DNA of 64,000 nucleotides from Flavobacterium ginsengisoli. GTDB taxonomy: Bacteria; Bacteroidota; Bacteroidia; Flavobacteriales; Flavobacteriaceae. Made by a program: the position numbers and the translations under genes. Positions within the stretch are counted from its first letter, which is position 1. The number at the start of each line of letters is the position of its first letter. A model generated the notes under the pieces. That model saw nothing but the letters and a program-made list of their open reading frames with translations, searched no databases and had not been told where the DNA came from. Below are positions 27,601-37,914 of this stretch, one piece after another. The stretch is from positions 5,128,501 through 5,192,500 of the forward strand of contig NZ_CP121110.1 in NCBI RefSeq assembly GCF_029625315.1, written 5' to 3'.

Positions 27601-28003
27601 CAGATGTCAGTTTTCTCTTTTCAATTTTTTGGTATCCAGTAACTACAATTTCTTGAAGTTTTGCAACTTCAGATTTTAAGTTGATTGTATATTCTTTTTG
27701 AGCTGACAATTCAAGAGTATAAGGCTGATATCCCATGAAAATGATTCTCAAAGCGGTAACTTTTTTTCCTATTTTCAATTGAAATTTACCGTCAAAATCT
27801 GTAGTAGTTCCAATGCTTTCACTTTGTATAATTCCTGATTGTGATGTTTTGCTTCCAATAGAATTGTTTTCAACAAAAATAGAAGCTCCAGGAATAGGCT
27901 GGTGATCATTTTCATCTAGAATAATTCCCGAGATGGTTCGGGTTTCCTGCGAGTATCCTGCGATGGCCAGGAATAGCAGTAAGGCTTGTAAAATTTTCTT
28001 CAT
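24663..28003 (-). CDS. SusC/RagA TonB-dependent transporter (two frameshifts as sequenced)
   Basis: Three frames combine into one receptor of about 1112 residues. It has a signal peptide (1-18), a carboxypeptidase-D-like repeat with 'RTISGIILDENDHQPIPGASIFVENN', a TonB box region 'LQEIVVTGYQK', the plug with 'GVSSIDQLLVGQVAGVAVTTPSGAPG' and 'ILKDAAATAIYGARAANGVIVVTTKKG', then the barrel ending 'PVPRSFTIGCNVTF'. Breaks are at 27007-27008 (a T doubled in the coding GGT-GGA) and at GTCTGC 25123-25128 (GCTGC restored reopens the frame). Together with the adjacent SusD it forms an energised importer; context points to peptide rather than glycan uptake. Confidence 0.9.
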
Positions 28004-28019
28004 GTTTTTGGGTTGTGTA

Positions 28020-30620
28020 TTAAAAGGTTGTGTTATTTAATGCTTTTTCGATTCGTTGGATCAAATCGCGGTAATGGTTTTGGGTAGATTGGTCTCCTGT
28101 ATTCTTTTTAATTTTTAATAATTGAAGGACTTTTGTTAATTCTCCTTTTTTATCTGAAGTCACTTCTGTAACTCTTTTTAAAGAAGATTGATTAATATTT
28201 TTTACCATGTGGGCATCATCTAAATAAGTGCATAAATGAGGCATATTTAAAGTCTGCTGAATGTCTAATAGTTTCTTAGCATCTGTTTTTTCAAATAATT
28301 TATTTGTAGAAACAACCAAAACGTCTACATAATTTTTCTGTGTCATACGTTCTAGAATTGATAATGATTTATTGGCAATCGTTCCGGCAAAAACACTTTG
28401 ATGCATTTTTTTAAACAAATCATTTACGGTAAAAACTGGATCTTTGGTTTTATTTCGTTGATAAAGTTCATTTTCTGTCATTCTAAGCAAGCGATCGTCA
28501 CTAAATAAATCATACATAATGCTGTATTGTAATTCTCTCGAAAGTGTATACGGAGTATATTCGTAAGGACCAAGAGGAGAATCTTTCAACGGATTTGTTT
28601 TGTCTAAAATGTCATTGAAAAACAACCATTGCGGAATTGTAAGTACATTTTTAGCTAAATAATCTGTTGCTCTTTTTTGCATTGTCTGCAGAAACCGGAA
28701 TGTAGCTTTGTTTGTTATCTCCGTGAACTGTTGTGTTTAAATAAACACCACCAATATTGTTCATTACATGACGGTTGTACAATTGCCATTGACCAATAGT
28801 TCCGATGTATAATTTTCCTGTCTCATAGTAAGACTGATCTTTATCGTAAGTCCAGCTTAATATATTATCGACAACACGTTTTAGGTTTTTTAAACCATAT
28901 TCACTCGCTTTTACAGCATCGTTTCCTAAATCTTCAGATTGAGAACGAGGGTCAATTATATTTTCCTGTTGTTCTCCATAAAAATAAATGGGGTCATCTT
29001 GATGTTTTGTAAGTAAGGCGTTTAGTTTTGCTGTTTCGTTTTCGTTAGGCGCGTACCATCTGTAACCCCATTCAATAGCATATTTATCATATTCTCCAAT
29101 TTTCGGAGTAATAACTGTTACATTGTCTTCTGGTTGTGCTACATAATTGTAACGGGCATAATCCATAATTGATGGAGCAGTTCCGCCCATTTTTGCTGTG
29201 AATTCTTTAGAGCGAAGAGATTCAACATCATAAGCAAAAGAAGAACCCATATTATGTTTTAAACCAAAAGTATGTCCAACTTCGTGAGACGAAACAAAAC
29301 GAATTGCTTCTCCCATATGTTCATCACTAAATTTATTTCCTCTAGCTTTCGGATCAATTGGTCCTGTCTGAATGCGCATCCAGCTTTGAAGCGAAGTCAT
29401 TACATTATGCCACCAAATAATATCTGCTTCGATAATTTCGTCGCTTCTTGGGTCAACCACAGATGGTCCCATAGCATTAGATTTTGGAGAAGCTGCATAT
29501 GTAATTACAGAGTAGCGAACATCATCAATATCAAAATCCAAATCAGCTTCTGTTGGTTCTTTTGCGATAACAGCATTTTTAAAACCTGCTTTTTCAAAAG
29601 TCTGCTTGCCAATCGTGAACACCATCAATAATATACTTTCTCCATTGTTTTGGAGTCGATGGATCAATATAATAAACGATAGGTCTTTTAGGTTCAACCA
29701 ATTCGCCTTTCAAATATCGTTCTTCGTCTTCTTTTTTAGGTTCTAATCTCCAACGTGTAATTAGTTCTTTTTCAAGCATTGCTTGTTGATCATCGGCAAA
29801 ATACCAGTGTTTTTCTGTGAAGAAACCAATTCTGTTATCAGAAAAACGAGGTTTCATTGGAGTTTTGTCCAATAAAATAATATTGCTCGTAACGCCAAGA
29901 GTTACAGACAATGCAGGTCCGCCTTCGCTAACAGAAGTAGTCAATTGCGATTTTACAACAATGTTTTTTGGGAAAGATTTTACACCTTCAATATAAGAAA
30001 GATCAGATTTTACAGAACCGCCAAATCCAATGTTGCTCAAAACATCATTGAAGCTTTTTTGTTTTCCGTCAAAAATCTTATTTACTTTAATAACAACAGA
30101 CGTCGAATCGTTGTTTTTGGTTTCAATATCAAAAACTTCAATAATAGATTCTGCAAAATTATTTTGAACAGATTGTGTAATCGCATCTTCTTTTGGTGAA
30201 GAAACCTTTGGCACATACGATTTTACCCAGACTTTCTTTTGCGATTGTATCTTTATAAAAACTAATTACTTTGTTTTCATAATTCATTCCTTTATTTAAG
30301 CCAGCTTCGTTTACTTGAAAAGGAACTTGAGATAATTTGTTTACAACTAAAAACTCTCTTTTAAATAAGCTGTCCTGAATTTCAAAATAAACATCTGTTT
30401 TAACTTGAATGATATTAAATAGACCTTTTTTTAGAGAACCTTTTTTTACTAGGTCGTCATATTTTTTACCTTTTTTAGAATCGGTAGAATCTTTTTTAAT
30501 TTCGGTTGCGACTTCTTTTTTGTCTTTCTTTTTCTTTTGAGATTGAACAGTAAGCGGCGATAATAATAATAAGAGTATGCAAATTGTTACCAAATTATGC
30601 AGGAATGACTTTTCCTTCAT
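28020..30620 (-). CDS. Zinc-dependent metalloprotease, DUF5117/DUF5118 type (three frameshifts as sequenced)
   Basis: Four overlapping frames add up to about 865 residues, the usual size of this family. There is a signal peptide, then a Lys/Asp-rich linker, a DUF5118-like start 'KKGLFNIIQVKTDVYFEIQDSLFKREFL', a DUF5117-like middle, and a catalytic domain with 'SSHEVGHTFGLKHNMGSS' (HExxHxxxxxH zinc site) and the downstream 'PSIMDYARYNYVAQ' Met-turn. Breaks lie near 30229-30240, at GTCTGC 29600-29605 and at GTCTGC 28684-28689; the latter two vanish on restoring GCTGC. Probably an exported or surface peptidase feeding the adjacent SusC/SusD pair. Confidence 0.85.
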
Positions 30621-30706
30621 CAGATGTTAAGTTTAGGTTAATTTTCGATCCGAAACTATTTTATTTTAGTTCAGAAAAAAAACAAAAAGGAGTGAGTGGC
30701 TTTTTT

Positions 30707-32281
30707 TTAGGAGTGAATGTTTATTAATGGAAGAATACAGATAAAAACGCCGTCTTTTTCTGATGTTTTAAAATCGGTTTTTGAGTAATAATTGTAAATG
30801 CTATTCAGGTAGTTTAACCCAAATTTAGTACTCGGTTCAGCAGTCAATTTCTTTTGAAGATTGTTGCTGATAATTGCCTGATTTTCTTGAATCAGGATTG
30901 TAGTAGTTAAGGGACTTTCTTGAGTTGCCGCATTATGCTTAATAGCATTTTCGACCGCAATCTGGAAAGCAAGATAGGGGATGTGTTTGTTTAAAGCAGT
31001 TTCACTTTCTATTTGAATAGAAAAGAATAATTCGTCTTTAAAACGAGTCTGCTGTAAAAAGATATATTTTTCGATAAATAATAATTCGTCTTTCAGAGGG
31101 ACAATATTTGTTTCTGGCGGATCAATTAAATAACGATAAATACGAGATAAGTTTAAGGTAAATTTTTGCGCAACTTTAATATCACTTCCAATTAGCATAT
31201 AAAGCGAATTAAGTGAATTAAATAAAAAGTGCGGATTTATCTGCTCTTTCAATTGTTGTAACTGAATAAGAGCTTTTTCTTTTATTATTTTTTCGTTTTC
31301 TACTAAGAGTTTATTTTTCTCTTTTATGGCAATTCCTTTTTCTCGGTACGCGCGTCTGTTGATATACAAGAATAAGTAGAAAATAAGGAAAAGCATTACT
31401 GTTGTAATCAAGTATATCCAAGTAGAATATTTTTTGATTAATTCTACATTTTCATCCACAGAAAATTTAGGAACATTGACACATATAAACCAATGCGAGT
31501 TTTTTAAATCTAATCTTTTTGTAAAACGAATAACATCCAGTTTTAAATATTCGGACATTGTAATTCTTCTTACATAATCTTGTTTTTTAGTAAAAATGGT
31601 ATCAAGAGATCGGGTAGAAGATATTTTGTAAATGTCTTTTCCTATAAACGCAATTTCAGGATGATAAATGCATCTTCCAGATTTATCAAAAATAAAGGCA
31701 TAATTTGTTGCCGAATTAGACTTGTCTACATTCGAGATATAATTATGAAGATTTTTTAAGTTGATATCGTAGCCATAACGAACTGTTGTGTTTTTTGAAT
31801 TAAGTTTGAAATAAATTCTCCAAACCCATTCTTTTCCTTGCGGAATAACAGCGCTGAAATAATCTACATTTTTATTTTTTAGAATGAAATCTGAAACTTC
31901 TTTTTTTAAGGCATCAGAAATAGAATCTGTTCCAAACTGAATTCTATTTTCATTGATTTGAAACCAGCTATCGGCAACCAGTGAATTGGTATTTTGAACC
32001 GAAGACAAAATATGTAAGTTGGATGCTAGATTTTCTGGTGTACTTATTTTTAAAACATGTTTTATTTGGTTTTCATGTTCCATAAATTTAGAAAACTCTT
32101 GTGACATAAATTCCTGCTTCTTCATAAAACTGCGAAGTGATACTTCATCATTCGCTTTTTCTGTCAAATCAGTAATAAGGTTACTCAAAATATAAACGGA
32201 CAAAACTGTAACCAGAATCGAAACCGTAACATATATTAAGAATGCCCGTCTAGAGGTAATATTTTTTAATCTAAATTTCAA
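30707..32281 (-). CDS. LytS-type sensor histidine kinase
   Basis: A 524-residue membrane kinase. Transmembrane segments near residues 13-35 and 285-307 flank an extracytoplasmic dCache-like sensor. A coiled region leads to the His_kinase domain (PF06580) with 'LQQLKEQINPHFLFNSLNSLYMLIGS' (phospho-acceptor His near 350), then 'LIDPPETNIVPLKDELLFIEKYIFLQQTRF'. The ATPase has 'PYLAFQIAVENAIKHN' (N box) and 'GLNYLNSIYNYY'. Head gene of a same-strand run with metalloprotease, SusC, SusD and LytTR regulator, so it probably senses the scavenged substrate or envelope state. Confidence 0.9.
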   Translation of the reverse strand: MKFRLKNITSRRAFLIYVTVSILVTVLSVYILSNLITDLTEKANDEVSLRSFMKKQEFMSQEFSKFMEHENQIKHVLKISTPENLASNLHILSSVQNTNSLVADSWFQINENRIQFGTDSISDALKKEVSDFILKNKNVDYFSAVIPQGKEWVWRIYFKLNSKNTTVRYGYDINLKNLHNYISNVDKSNSATNYAFIFDKSGRCIYHPEIAFIGKDIYKISSTRSLDTIFTKKQDYVRRITMSEYLKLDVIRFTKRLDLKNSHWFICVNVPKFSVDENVELIKKYSTWIYLITTVMLFLIFYLFLYINRRAYREKGIAIKEKNKLLVENEKIIKEKALIQLQQLKEQINPHFLFNSLNSLYMLIGSDIKVAQKFTLNLSRIYRYLIDPPETNIVPLKDELLFIEKYIFLQQTRFKDELFFSIQIESETALNKHIPYLAFQIAVENAIKHNAATQESPLTTTILIQENQAIISNNLQKKLTAEPSTKFGLNYLNSIYNYYSKTDFKTSEKDGVFICILPLINIHS

Positions 32282-32297
32282 AAAGTAACATTATGAC

Positions 32298-34052
32298 CTA
32301 GTTTGCCACAGCAAATTGCGAGTCATATAAATTTTTATAGTACCCATCAGTTTTTTGCAATAACTCCTGATGCGTTCCTTGTTCAACAATCAATCCCTTA
32401 TCCATCACCACAATCTTATCTGCATTTACAATTGTTGCTAATCTATGTGCTATTATAATCGAAGTTCTTCCTTTTGTAATCGTTTCTGTTGCACGCTGAA
32501 TCATTTCTTCAGAATACGTATCGATAGAAGAAGTCGCCTCGTCTAAAATCAAAATACTTGGATTACTCACATAAGAACGTAAAAATGCAATAAGCTGGCG
32601 CTGTCCAGACGAAAGCATAACACCACGCTCTTTTACATCAAAATCATAATTATCTGGCAGGTTCATAATAAAATCATGAACACCAATTTTCTTTCTTGCA
32701 TCAATTACCTTGTCTCGAGTAATTTCTGGATTGTGTAAAGTAATATTATTATAAATCGTATCGGCAAACAAAAAGACGTCTTGTAAAACAACAGCAATTT
32801 GTTTTCTTAAAGAAGCCAAAGTATAGTTTTCTATATTTTCTCCATCAATGCAAATTGTTCCGCTATTGATTTCGTAAAAACGATTCAATAAATTAATGAT
32901 CGTAGATTTTCCTGCTCCTGTAGAACCTACAATAGCAATAGTCTGTCCAGCCGAAACCGATAAATCAATTCCTTTTATAACTTCTTCTTCTGGAATGTAG
33001 CTAAAACGAACGTCTTTAAAATCAATTCTTCCATCAAAAACTGGCGCTTCAATTGTTCCCGTATCTTGAATATGATCTTGTGTGTCAATAATATCAAAAA
33101 CACGATTGGCGGCAATCATTCCTAACTGCATTTCATTAAATTTATCCGCAATTTGTCTTAACGGATTAAAAAGCATTCCGATAAACATGGTGTATGAAAA
33201 TAAATCTCCAAAAGTTGTAAAATGATCTCCGTTTAAAATTCGGAAACCACCATAAACTACAACCAAACCTAAAGTTATGGATGAAATAATATCGGCAATT
33301 GGGAAGAAGATAGAGTTGTATAAAATAGTCTTAATCCAAGCAACTCTATGTTTGTTGTTGATGTCTTTAAAGTTTTCGGCTTCGATTTTTTCACGGTTAA
33401 AAAGCTGAACGATTTTCATTCCCGTTACACGTTCTTGTACAAAAGAGTTCATGTTGGCGATCTGGGTTCTTACTTCCTCAAAAGCAACTTGCATTTTGCG
33501 TTGGAAAATTCTAGTTATAAAAACTAAAATTGGCATAGCAACTACGACAATCCAAGTCAGTTTCCAATTCATGTAAAACATAAAGATCAAGACAACAACC
33601 ATTTTCATCAAATCGCTTATAATCATAAACAAACCTTGACTGAAAATTCGAGCAATCGACTCAATATCTGAAACGGCACGTGTAACCAATTGTCCAACTG
33701 GAACCAAGTCGAAATATTTCATTCTGAAACTCAAAATGTGCTGAAAAAGTTTGGTTCGAATATCTTTTACAATATCCTGCCCAAGCCAATTGGCCCAATA
33801 AACAAAGTAAAACTGCGAAAAAACTTCCATCAGTAAAACCACTCCCATTAATATAATATATAGGAGCAAACCCATTTTGTCATGAGTTTTGATGTAGCCA
33901 TCGACAGTTTCTTTAAGTAAATAAGGACGAAGTGCGGCGAAGATAGATAGCGAAATGGCAAATATGATTACGCCATAATAACGCCATTTATAAGGACGAG
34001 TATATTTTAAAATTCGTTTGAATAATCCTGTATCGAATGCTTTTGCTTTCAT
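32298..34052 (-). CDS. ABC exporter, half-transporter (MsbA/MdlB-like)
   Basis: A 584-residue half ABC exporter: six transmembrane helices in residues 1-320, then a nucleotide-binding domain with Walker A 'GSTGAGKST' (near 375-383), Q-loop 'VVLQDVFLFADT', signature 'LSSGQRQLIAFLR', Walker B 'SILILDEATSSID' and the H-loop 'IIAHRLATI'. Homodimers or heterodimers of this type export lipids, drugs or peptides. The signature is LSSGQ rather than the more usual LSGGQ, which is common in this subgroup. Located 16 bases upstream of the kinase gene and probably transcribed with it. Confidence 0.9.
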   Translation of the reverse strand: MKAKAFDTGLFKRILKYTRPYKWRYYGVIIFAISLSIFAALRPYLLKETVDGYIKTHDKMGLLLYIILMGVVLLMEVFSQFYFVYWANWLGQDIVKDIRTKLFQHILSFRMKYFDLVPVGQLVTRAVSDIESIARIFSQGLFMIISDLMKMVVVLIFMFYMNWKLTWIVVVAMPILVFITRIFQRKMQVAFEEVRTQIANMNSFVQERVTGMKIVQLFNREKIEAENFKDINNKHRVAWIKTILYNSIFFPIADIISSITLGLVVVYGGFRILNGDHFTTFGDLFSYTMFIGMLFNPLRQIADKFNEMQLGMIAANRVFDIIDTQDHIQDTGTIEAPVFDGRIDFKDVRFSYIPEEEVIKGIDLSVSAGQTIAIVGSTGAGKSTIINLLNRFYEINSGTICIDGENIENYTLASLRKQIAVVLQDVFLFADTIYNNITLHNPEITRDKVIDARKKIGVHDFIMNLPDNYDFDVKERGVMLSSGQRQLIAFLRSYVSNPSILILDEATSSIDTYSEEMIQRATETITKGRTSIIIAHRLATIVNADKIVVMDKGLIVEQGTHQELLQKTDGYYKNLYDSQFAVAN

Positions 34053-34064
34053 TTATTTTTTCGT

Positions 34065-34151
34065 GCTTTAAGCTTTAGGCTTTTAGGCCATAAGCTATTA
34101 GCAGTAAGCGACAAGAAATAAGCCTAAAGCCTATTGCCTAAAGCTTAAAGC
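34065..34151. repeat. Inverted repeat, GCTTTAAGCTTTAGGC arms
   Basis: Perfect 16-base arms at 34065-34080 and 34136-34151 enclose 'ttttaggccataagc' type short repeats. It lies between truA and the ABC exporter gene and may act as a transcript-stabilising or terminating hairpin. Confidence 0.8.
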
Positions 34152-34152
34152 T

Positions 34153-34887
34153 TTATAAATAATCGTAATCTATTTTGGTTAAATATAAACCATGTGCAGG
34201 AACCGAAAATCCTGCTTTTTCTCTGCTTTTGCTGGCAATGATATCCTCAAAATCGATTAAAGTGATTTTCTTTAAACCAATATTGATCAAAGTGCCTACA
34301 ATTGCACGAACCATATTCCTTAAAAACCGATTTGCCGAAATGGTAAAAATCAGTTTTCCGTTTTCTTGTTTCCAATATGCCTCAAAAACCGTGCAATCAA
34401 ATGTGTTGACATCAGTGTTAACTTTTGAAAAACATTGAAAATCGGTATGTTTCAATAATAATTGCGTCGCTTCATTCATTAAACTGACATCTAGTTTTTG
34501 CGAAACATACCAGCTCAATTCCTGTAAAAACGGATTTTTTAAGGTATTAATATGATATTCATAAGTTCGCTTTGTAGCGTCAAATCTACAATGGGCATCA
34601 TCGTGAACTGGTATAATATCAAAAATAGCAATATCCTTTGGTAAATACGAATTCAGTTTATGAGTCAAAACCGGAATATCTAAGGTTTTTTCTGTGTCAA
34701 AATGGCCGTACATTTCGCTCGCATGAACACCCGTATCTGTTCTTCCAGCACCCATAATGCTGATAGTTTCATTTAATAAAACCGAAAAAGCTTTATTTAA
34801 AGTTTCTTGAACTGAAGAAGCATTTGGCTGTATTTGCCAACCATGATAATGTGTTCCGTTATAAGCGAATTGAATAAAATATCTCAT
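34153..34887 (-). CDS. truA: tRNA pseudouridine(38-40) synthase TruA
   Basis: A 244-residue pseudouridine synthase that modifies U38-U40 of tRNA anticodon stems. The catalytic Asp is in 'GAGRTDTGVHASEMYGHF' (near 46-63). Further family blocks are 'MRYFIQFAYNGTHYHGWQIQPN', 'FHDDAHCRFDATKRTYEYHI' -like mid region and 'FLRNMVRAIVGTLINIGL' near the C-terminus. ATG at 34887 fits the conserved N-terminus, so an upstream in-frame ATG at 34923 is rejected. It precedes the ABC exporter in the same direction. Confidence 0.93.
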   Translation of the reverse strand: MRYFIQFAYNGTHYHGWQIQPNASSVQETLNKAFSVLLNETISIMGAGRTDTGVHASEMYGHFDTEKTLDIPVLTHKLNSYLPKDIAIFDIIPVHDDAHCRFDATKRTYEYHINTLKNPFLQELSWYVSQKLDVSLMNEATQLLLKHTDFQCFSKVNTDVNTFDCTVFEAYWKQENGKLIFTISANRFLRNMVRAIVGTLINIGLKKITLIDFEDIIASKSREKAGFSVPAHGLYLTKIDYDYL

Positions 34888-34940
34888 TTTTAGGGACAGA
34901 GGTTCTGAGGTGCAAAGGTACAAAGGTTTTTTTAAAAGAA

Positions 34941-35097
34941 GCTAAGATTCTAAGATACTAAGGGTCTAAGTTTTTTGCGTAAGGATATAGTGCTTTTATG
35001 TCTCTGCTAAAACAATCACATCGAAAACAAAAATTAGCTTAGTGACTAAAAAGAAAAACCTTAGTATCTTAGCATCTTAGAATCTTAGCACCTTAGA
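34941..35097. repeat. Imperfect inverted repeat of CTTAGAATCTTAG type
   Basis: GCTAAGATTCTAAGATACTAAG near 34941 is mirrored by CCTTAGTATCTTAGCATCTTAG near 35059. The same motif makes the perfect 37-bp arms at 39754 and 39881, so it is a dispersed family in this genome. Confidence 0.75.
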
Positions 35098-35099
35098 AA

Positions 35100-35593
35100 A
35101 TGACCAAAATCCTGCTTCTCTCAGACACTCACAGTCATATTGATGATACCATTTTAAAATATGTTGCTCAAGCAGATGAAGTTTGGCATGCTGGAGATAT
35201 TGGAGATTTGGTAGTTACGGATACCATAAAAAAGCTAAAACCTCTAAGAGCAGTTTATGGGAACATTGACGATGCGCAGGCAAGATTAGAATTTCCGTTA
35301 AATAATAGATTTTCTTGCGAAAATGTATCAGTCTGGATTACGCATATTGGAGGTTATCCTGGAAAATACAATCAGAATGTTAGGGAAGAATTGGCTCTGA
35401 ATCCGCCGAAATTGTTTATTTGCGGACATTCTCATATTCTGAAGGTCATGTTTGATAAAAAAAATAATTTGTCGCACATGAATCCGGCGCTGCTGGAAAA
35501 AGCGGATTTCATAAAGTGAGAACCATGTTGCGATTTGTAATCGATGATGATAAAATCAAAGATTTGGAAATTATTGAAATAGGAGCGAAGTAA
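35100..35593 (+). CDS. YfcE-type metallophosphoesterase (frame broken near the end as sequenced)
   Basis: A calcineurin-like phosphodiesterase of about 164 residues. Metal-binding motifs are 'LLSDTHSHIDD' (residues 5-15), 'WHAGDIGD', 'YGNIDDA' and 'FICGHSHILKVM'. As sequenced it stops at 35519 after 'HMNPALLEKADFIK'. Restoring one base near 35485-35487 gives H-M-N-P-G-A-A-G-K, the conserved family ending, and continues in frame to a stop at 35591-35593. Predicted to act on phosphodiesters such as bis-p-nitrophenyl phosphate analogues in vitro; natural substrate unknown. Its restored stop abuts the convergent kinase stop with no gap. Confidence 0.85.
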
Positions 35594-36502
35594 TTAATGT
35601 GGTAATGGAAGCTGAATTTTTATTTTGGTTCCCTGTTTTTCTTTTGAAACAATAGATAAAGTTCCTTTGTATTTTTTAATTTGAGCTCTTATCCTATTTA
35701 ACCCAAAACCTTCAACCTCTTTTAATTTCTGAGTTTTAAAACCAATTCCGTCATCGTAAATGCATAGAATTAATTGATTTTCTTTTTCAGTCAGAGAAAG
35801 CTTTGCTTTTTTAGCGTTGCTATGTCTGGTGATATTGCTAAATAATTCGCTAACTATAAAATAAATTTTCATTTCGAACTTTTCAACATATCTTCTGCTA
35901 GTTGGAATGGAACTTGAAAATTCAAATTCGATCGCAGAATTTGAATTTTTTTCGCATAAATCTTCTAGAGCATAAATTAATCCAAAACGAACCAAAAGCG
36001 ACGGAACAAGATCGTGAGACATATCTCGTAGTAATTCGTGCACTTCAGATAAAATGTTTTTAGCTTTCTGGATTTCATCCGATTTTATGTCATGTTGAGC
36101 CGTAAAAGTATTTAAATGCAATCCTGCGGAAGACAAAAGTGAATTGATATTGTCATGCAGAAAAGAAGCAATTTTTTTTCGCTCTACTTCTTGAGAATCT
36201 ATACCAGAATTTATAATATCGAGAAGGATTTTCTGTTTGGTGTCTTTTCGTTTTATCTTCTGCTTTAATTTATTGTTTTGGTACAGAAAATAAAATAAAA
36301 GAAAAATGATGATGGTAAGTATAATAGACAAACTGACTATTTTTTTGTTTCGTAGTTGTTCTGATTTGCTAAAATGATTATTTGCAATTTTACTCTTAAT
36401 TTCAGTTTGTGGAACTTTTACAGTATCAGTAGATTGCGCGGCACTATTTCCTTCAAAAACAATAAGAAAAAAAATATATGTAAAGAATTTAAAACGAAAC
36501 AT
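35594..36502 (-). CDS. NarX/DegS-type sensor histidine kinase
   Basis: A 302-residue kinase with an N-terminal signal or anchor, one transmembrane segment near residues 53-72 and no large sensor domain. The HisKA_3 block is 'QEVERKKIASFLHDNINSLLSSAGLHL' with the phospho-acceptor His near residue 113. The HATPase has 'YFIVSELFSNITRHSNAKKAKLSL' and 'DDGIGFKTQ' plus 'GFGLNRIRAQIKKYKGTLSI'. It is transcribed after the LuxR-type regulator, 11 bases away, forming a two-component pair. The stimulus is unknown and probably reaches it through a partner. Confidence 0.88.
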   Translation of the reverse strand: MFRFKFFTYIFFLIVFEGNSAAQSTDTVKVPQTEIKSKIANNHFSKSEQLRNKKIVSLSIILTIIIFLLFYFLYQNNKLKQKIKRKDTKQKILLDIINSGIDSQEVERKKIASFLHDNINSLLSSAGLHLNTFTAQHDIKSDEIQKAKNILSEVHELLRDMSHDLVPSLLVRFGLIYALEDLCEKNSNSAIEFEFSSSIPTSRRYVEKFEMKIYFIVSELFSNITRHSNAKKAKLSLTEKENQLILCIYDDGIGFKTQKLKEVEGFGLNRIRAQIKKYKGTLSIVSKEKQGTKIKIQLPLPH

Positions 36503-36513
36503 AAAAGCAATTT

Positions 36514-37173
36514 TTAAGGATTGATCAAATTGTTTTTAAGAGCATATTTTACCAAACCTATTGTGCTTTTTATATTGAGCTTTTTCATAATGTTTTTACG
36601 ATGCGTTTCGACAGTATGCGAACTGATGAAAAGTTTTTCGCTGATTTCTTTTCCGCTATATTCCAAAGCAATCAAAATAATGATTTCAATCTCACGAGGG
36701 CTTAAGATTGGATTTTCTATAACCGCGTTTGAGTTGAGTTTTGGGTTGTCTCTAAAAGTATTGAAGATTTTTTCTCTAACAGCATCGCTAAAATATTCCT
36801 GACCTTGATAAACAGCTTCGACAGCTTCAATGATATTTTCGCCAGCGCAATTCTTGGTGAGATAGCCTTTTGCACCTAGTTTCATTACTTCTTTAATGAT
36901 TTTAAGATCATCATAACTAGATAAAATAATGACCTTGCAAGGAAGTTGTTTTTGGTTAAACTCTTTTAATGTTTCTATGCCGTCTTTTTTAGGCATACTG
37001 ATGTCTAGAATCAAAACATCGGCTTTATCGTTTATAACATCATCATAGACAGTGGTGCCGTCCAGTGAAGTTCCTGCCACTTCAAAGTTTGAAACGGTTT
37101 GAAGCAGGTTGGACAGTCCATCAATTAGAACCTGATGATCATCTGCAAGATGAATCCTTATTTTGGGAATCAT
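36514..37173 (-). CDS. NarL/FixJ-type response regulator
   Basis: A 219-residue regulator. The receiver has 'HLADDHQVLIDGLSNLL', phospho-acceptor Asp in 'ADVLILDISMPKKDG' and Lys in 'GAKGYLTKNCAGENI'. The output is a LuxR helix-turn-helix 'LSPREIEIIILIALEYSGKEISEKLFISSHTVETHRKNIMKKLNIKST'. It sits upstream of the HisKA_3 kinase in one operon, separated from DUF4293 by a terminator. Confidence 0.92.
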   Translation of the reverse strand: MIPKIRIHLADDHQVLIDGLSNLLQTVSNFEVAGTSLDGTTVYDDVINDKADVLILDISMPKKDGIETLKEFNQKQLPCKVIILSSYDDLKIIKEVMKLGAKGYLTKNCAGENIIEAVEAVYQGQEYFSDAVREKIFNTFRDNPKLNSNAVIENPILSPREIEIIILIALEYSGKEISEKLFISSHTVETHRKNIMKKLNIKSTIGLVKYALKNNLINP

Positions 37174-37262
37174 GATTGTCTAAATTTGAAAACACAAAAT
37201 TATACTATAAAACGCATTTTTATTATGCTCTTCAGGTTTGATTTATAATATAATAGGGTAAA

Positions 37263-37290
37263 AAAAACCCGAATCAGAGTTCGGGTTTTT
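37263..37290. terminator. Bidirectional hairpin terminator after DUF4293
   Basis: AAAAACCCGAA (37263-37273) pairs perfectly with TTCGGGTTTTT (37280-37290) around TCAGAG. It separates the DUF4293 gene from the response regulator downstream on the minus strand. Confidence 0.85.
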
Positions 37291-37321
37291 CTTCGCACAA
37301 AATAAACTAAAGTTTATAGGT

Positions 37322-37733
37322 TTACCTCAAACGATCAACAGATTTTACAAGATCCTCATCCTTTTTGATGGCCTTATTAGCTAGAACTAATAACACGATA
37401 GCAACAATTGGCATGAACATCCCAATACCTTTCTCAGAGACCTCAGTCCCTCCAGATAAATTTAGTGATCGATATACAAATAATCCTAATAAAATTAAAT
37501 TTAATATTATGTTCAGTCTGTTTAGTACAAACTGATTTTGTCTCTTTTTAAATGAAATTATACTGATAACACTAAGCATAGTTGTTAATCCTAGTAAAAA
37601 AGTATAAAGCATATCCTGCATAAAAAAGAATGGCTTTCCTGCACTAGTTGTCCAAAGCGGAACAAAAAGCAATAAAATGCCAGTTCTTTGCAAAAGCTAG
37701 AAATATATATACAGTTTGAATTCTTTGTATCAT
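37322..37733 (-). CDS. DUF4293 family membrane protein (frame broken near the start as sequenced)
   Basis: About 136 residues with four predicted transmembrane helices. The start MIQRIQTVYIFLAF at 37733 is in one frame, and 'GILLLFVPLWTTSAGKPFFFM...LIRRLNLS'-like sequence continues in the next, with a one-base excess around 37684-37692. 'FMQDMLYTFLLGLTTMLSVISIISFKKRQNQFVLNRLNIILN' is typical of DUF4293. The gene is divergent from rho, an arrangement I associate with Flavobacteria. Function unknown. Confidence 0.75.
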
Positions 37734-37914
37734 GGTCTAAAAATGTTTTACAAAAATATATTTTCTTTTTTTAAAATACTATTGTATGATAAAATTTTAT
37801 TCGTATTATTGCATCATAATACCGTAAGCACTTCATACTGCGGTCAATTCAAATTAATTATCTACCTATTCTTTTTACAGTATTCCTTAAAATAATTAAA
37901 TTCATAGAACATTC

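Noticed and set aside
28020..30620. Treating the metalloprotease pieces as four separate genes
   Set aside because: The pieces are collinear parts of one known protein architecture and each join is explained by a single extra base.
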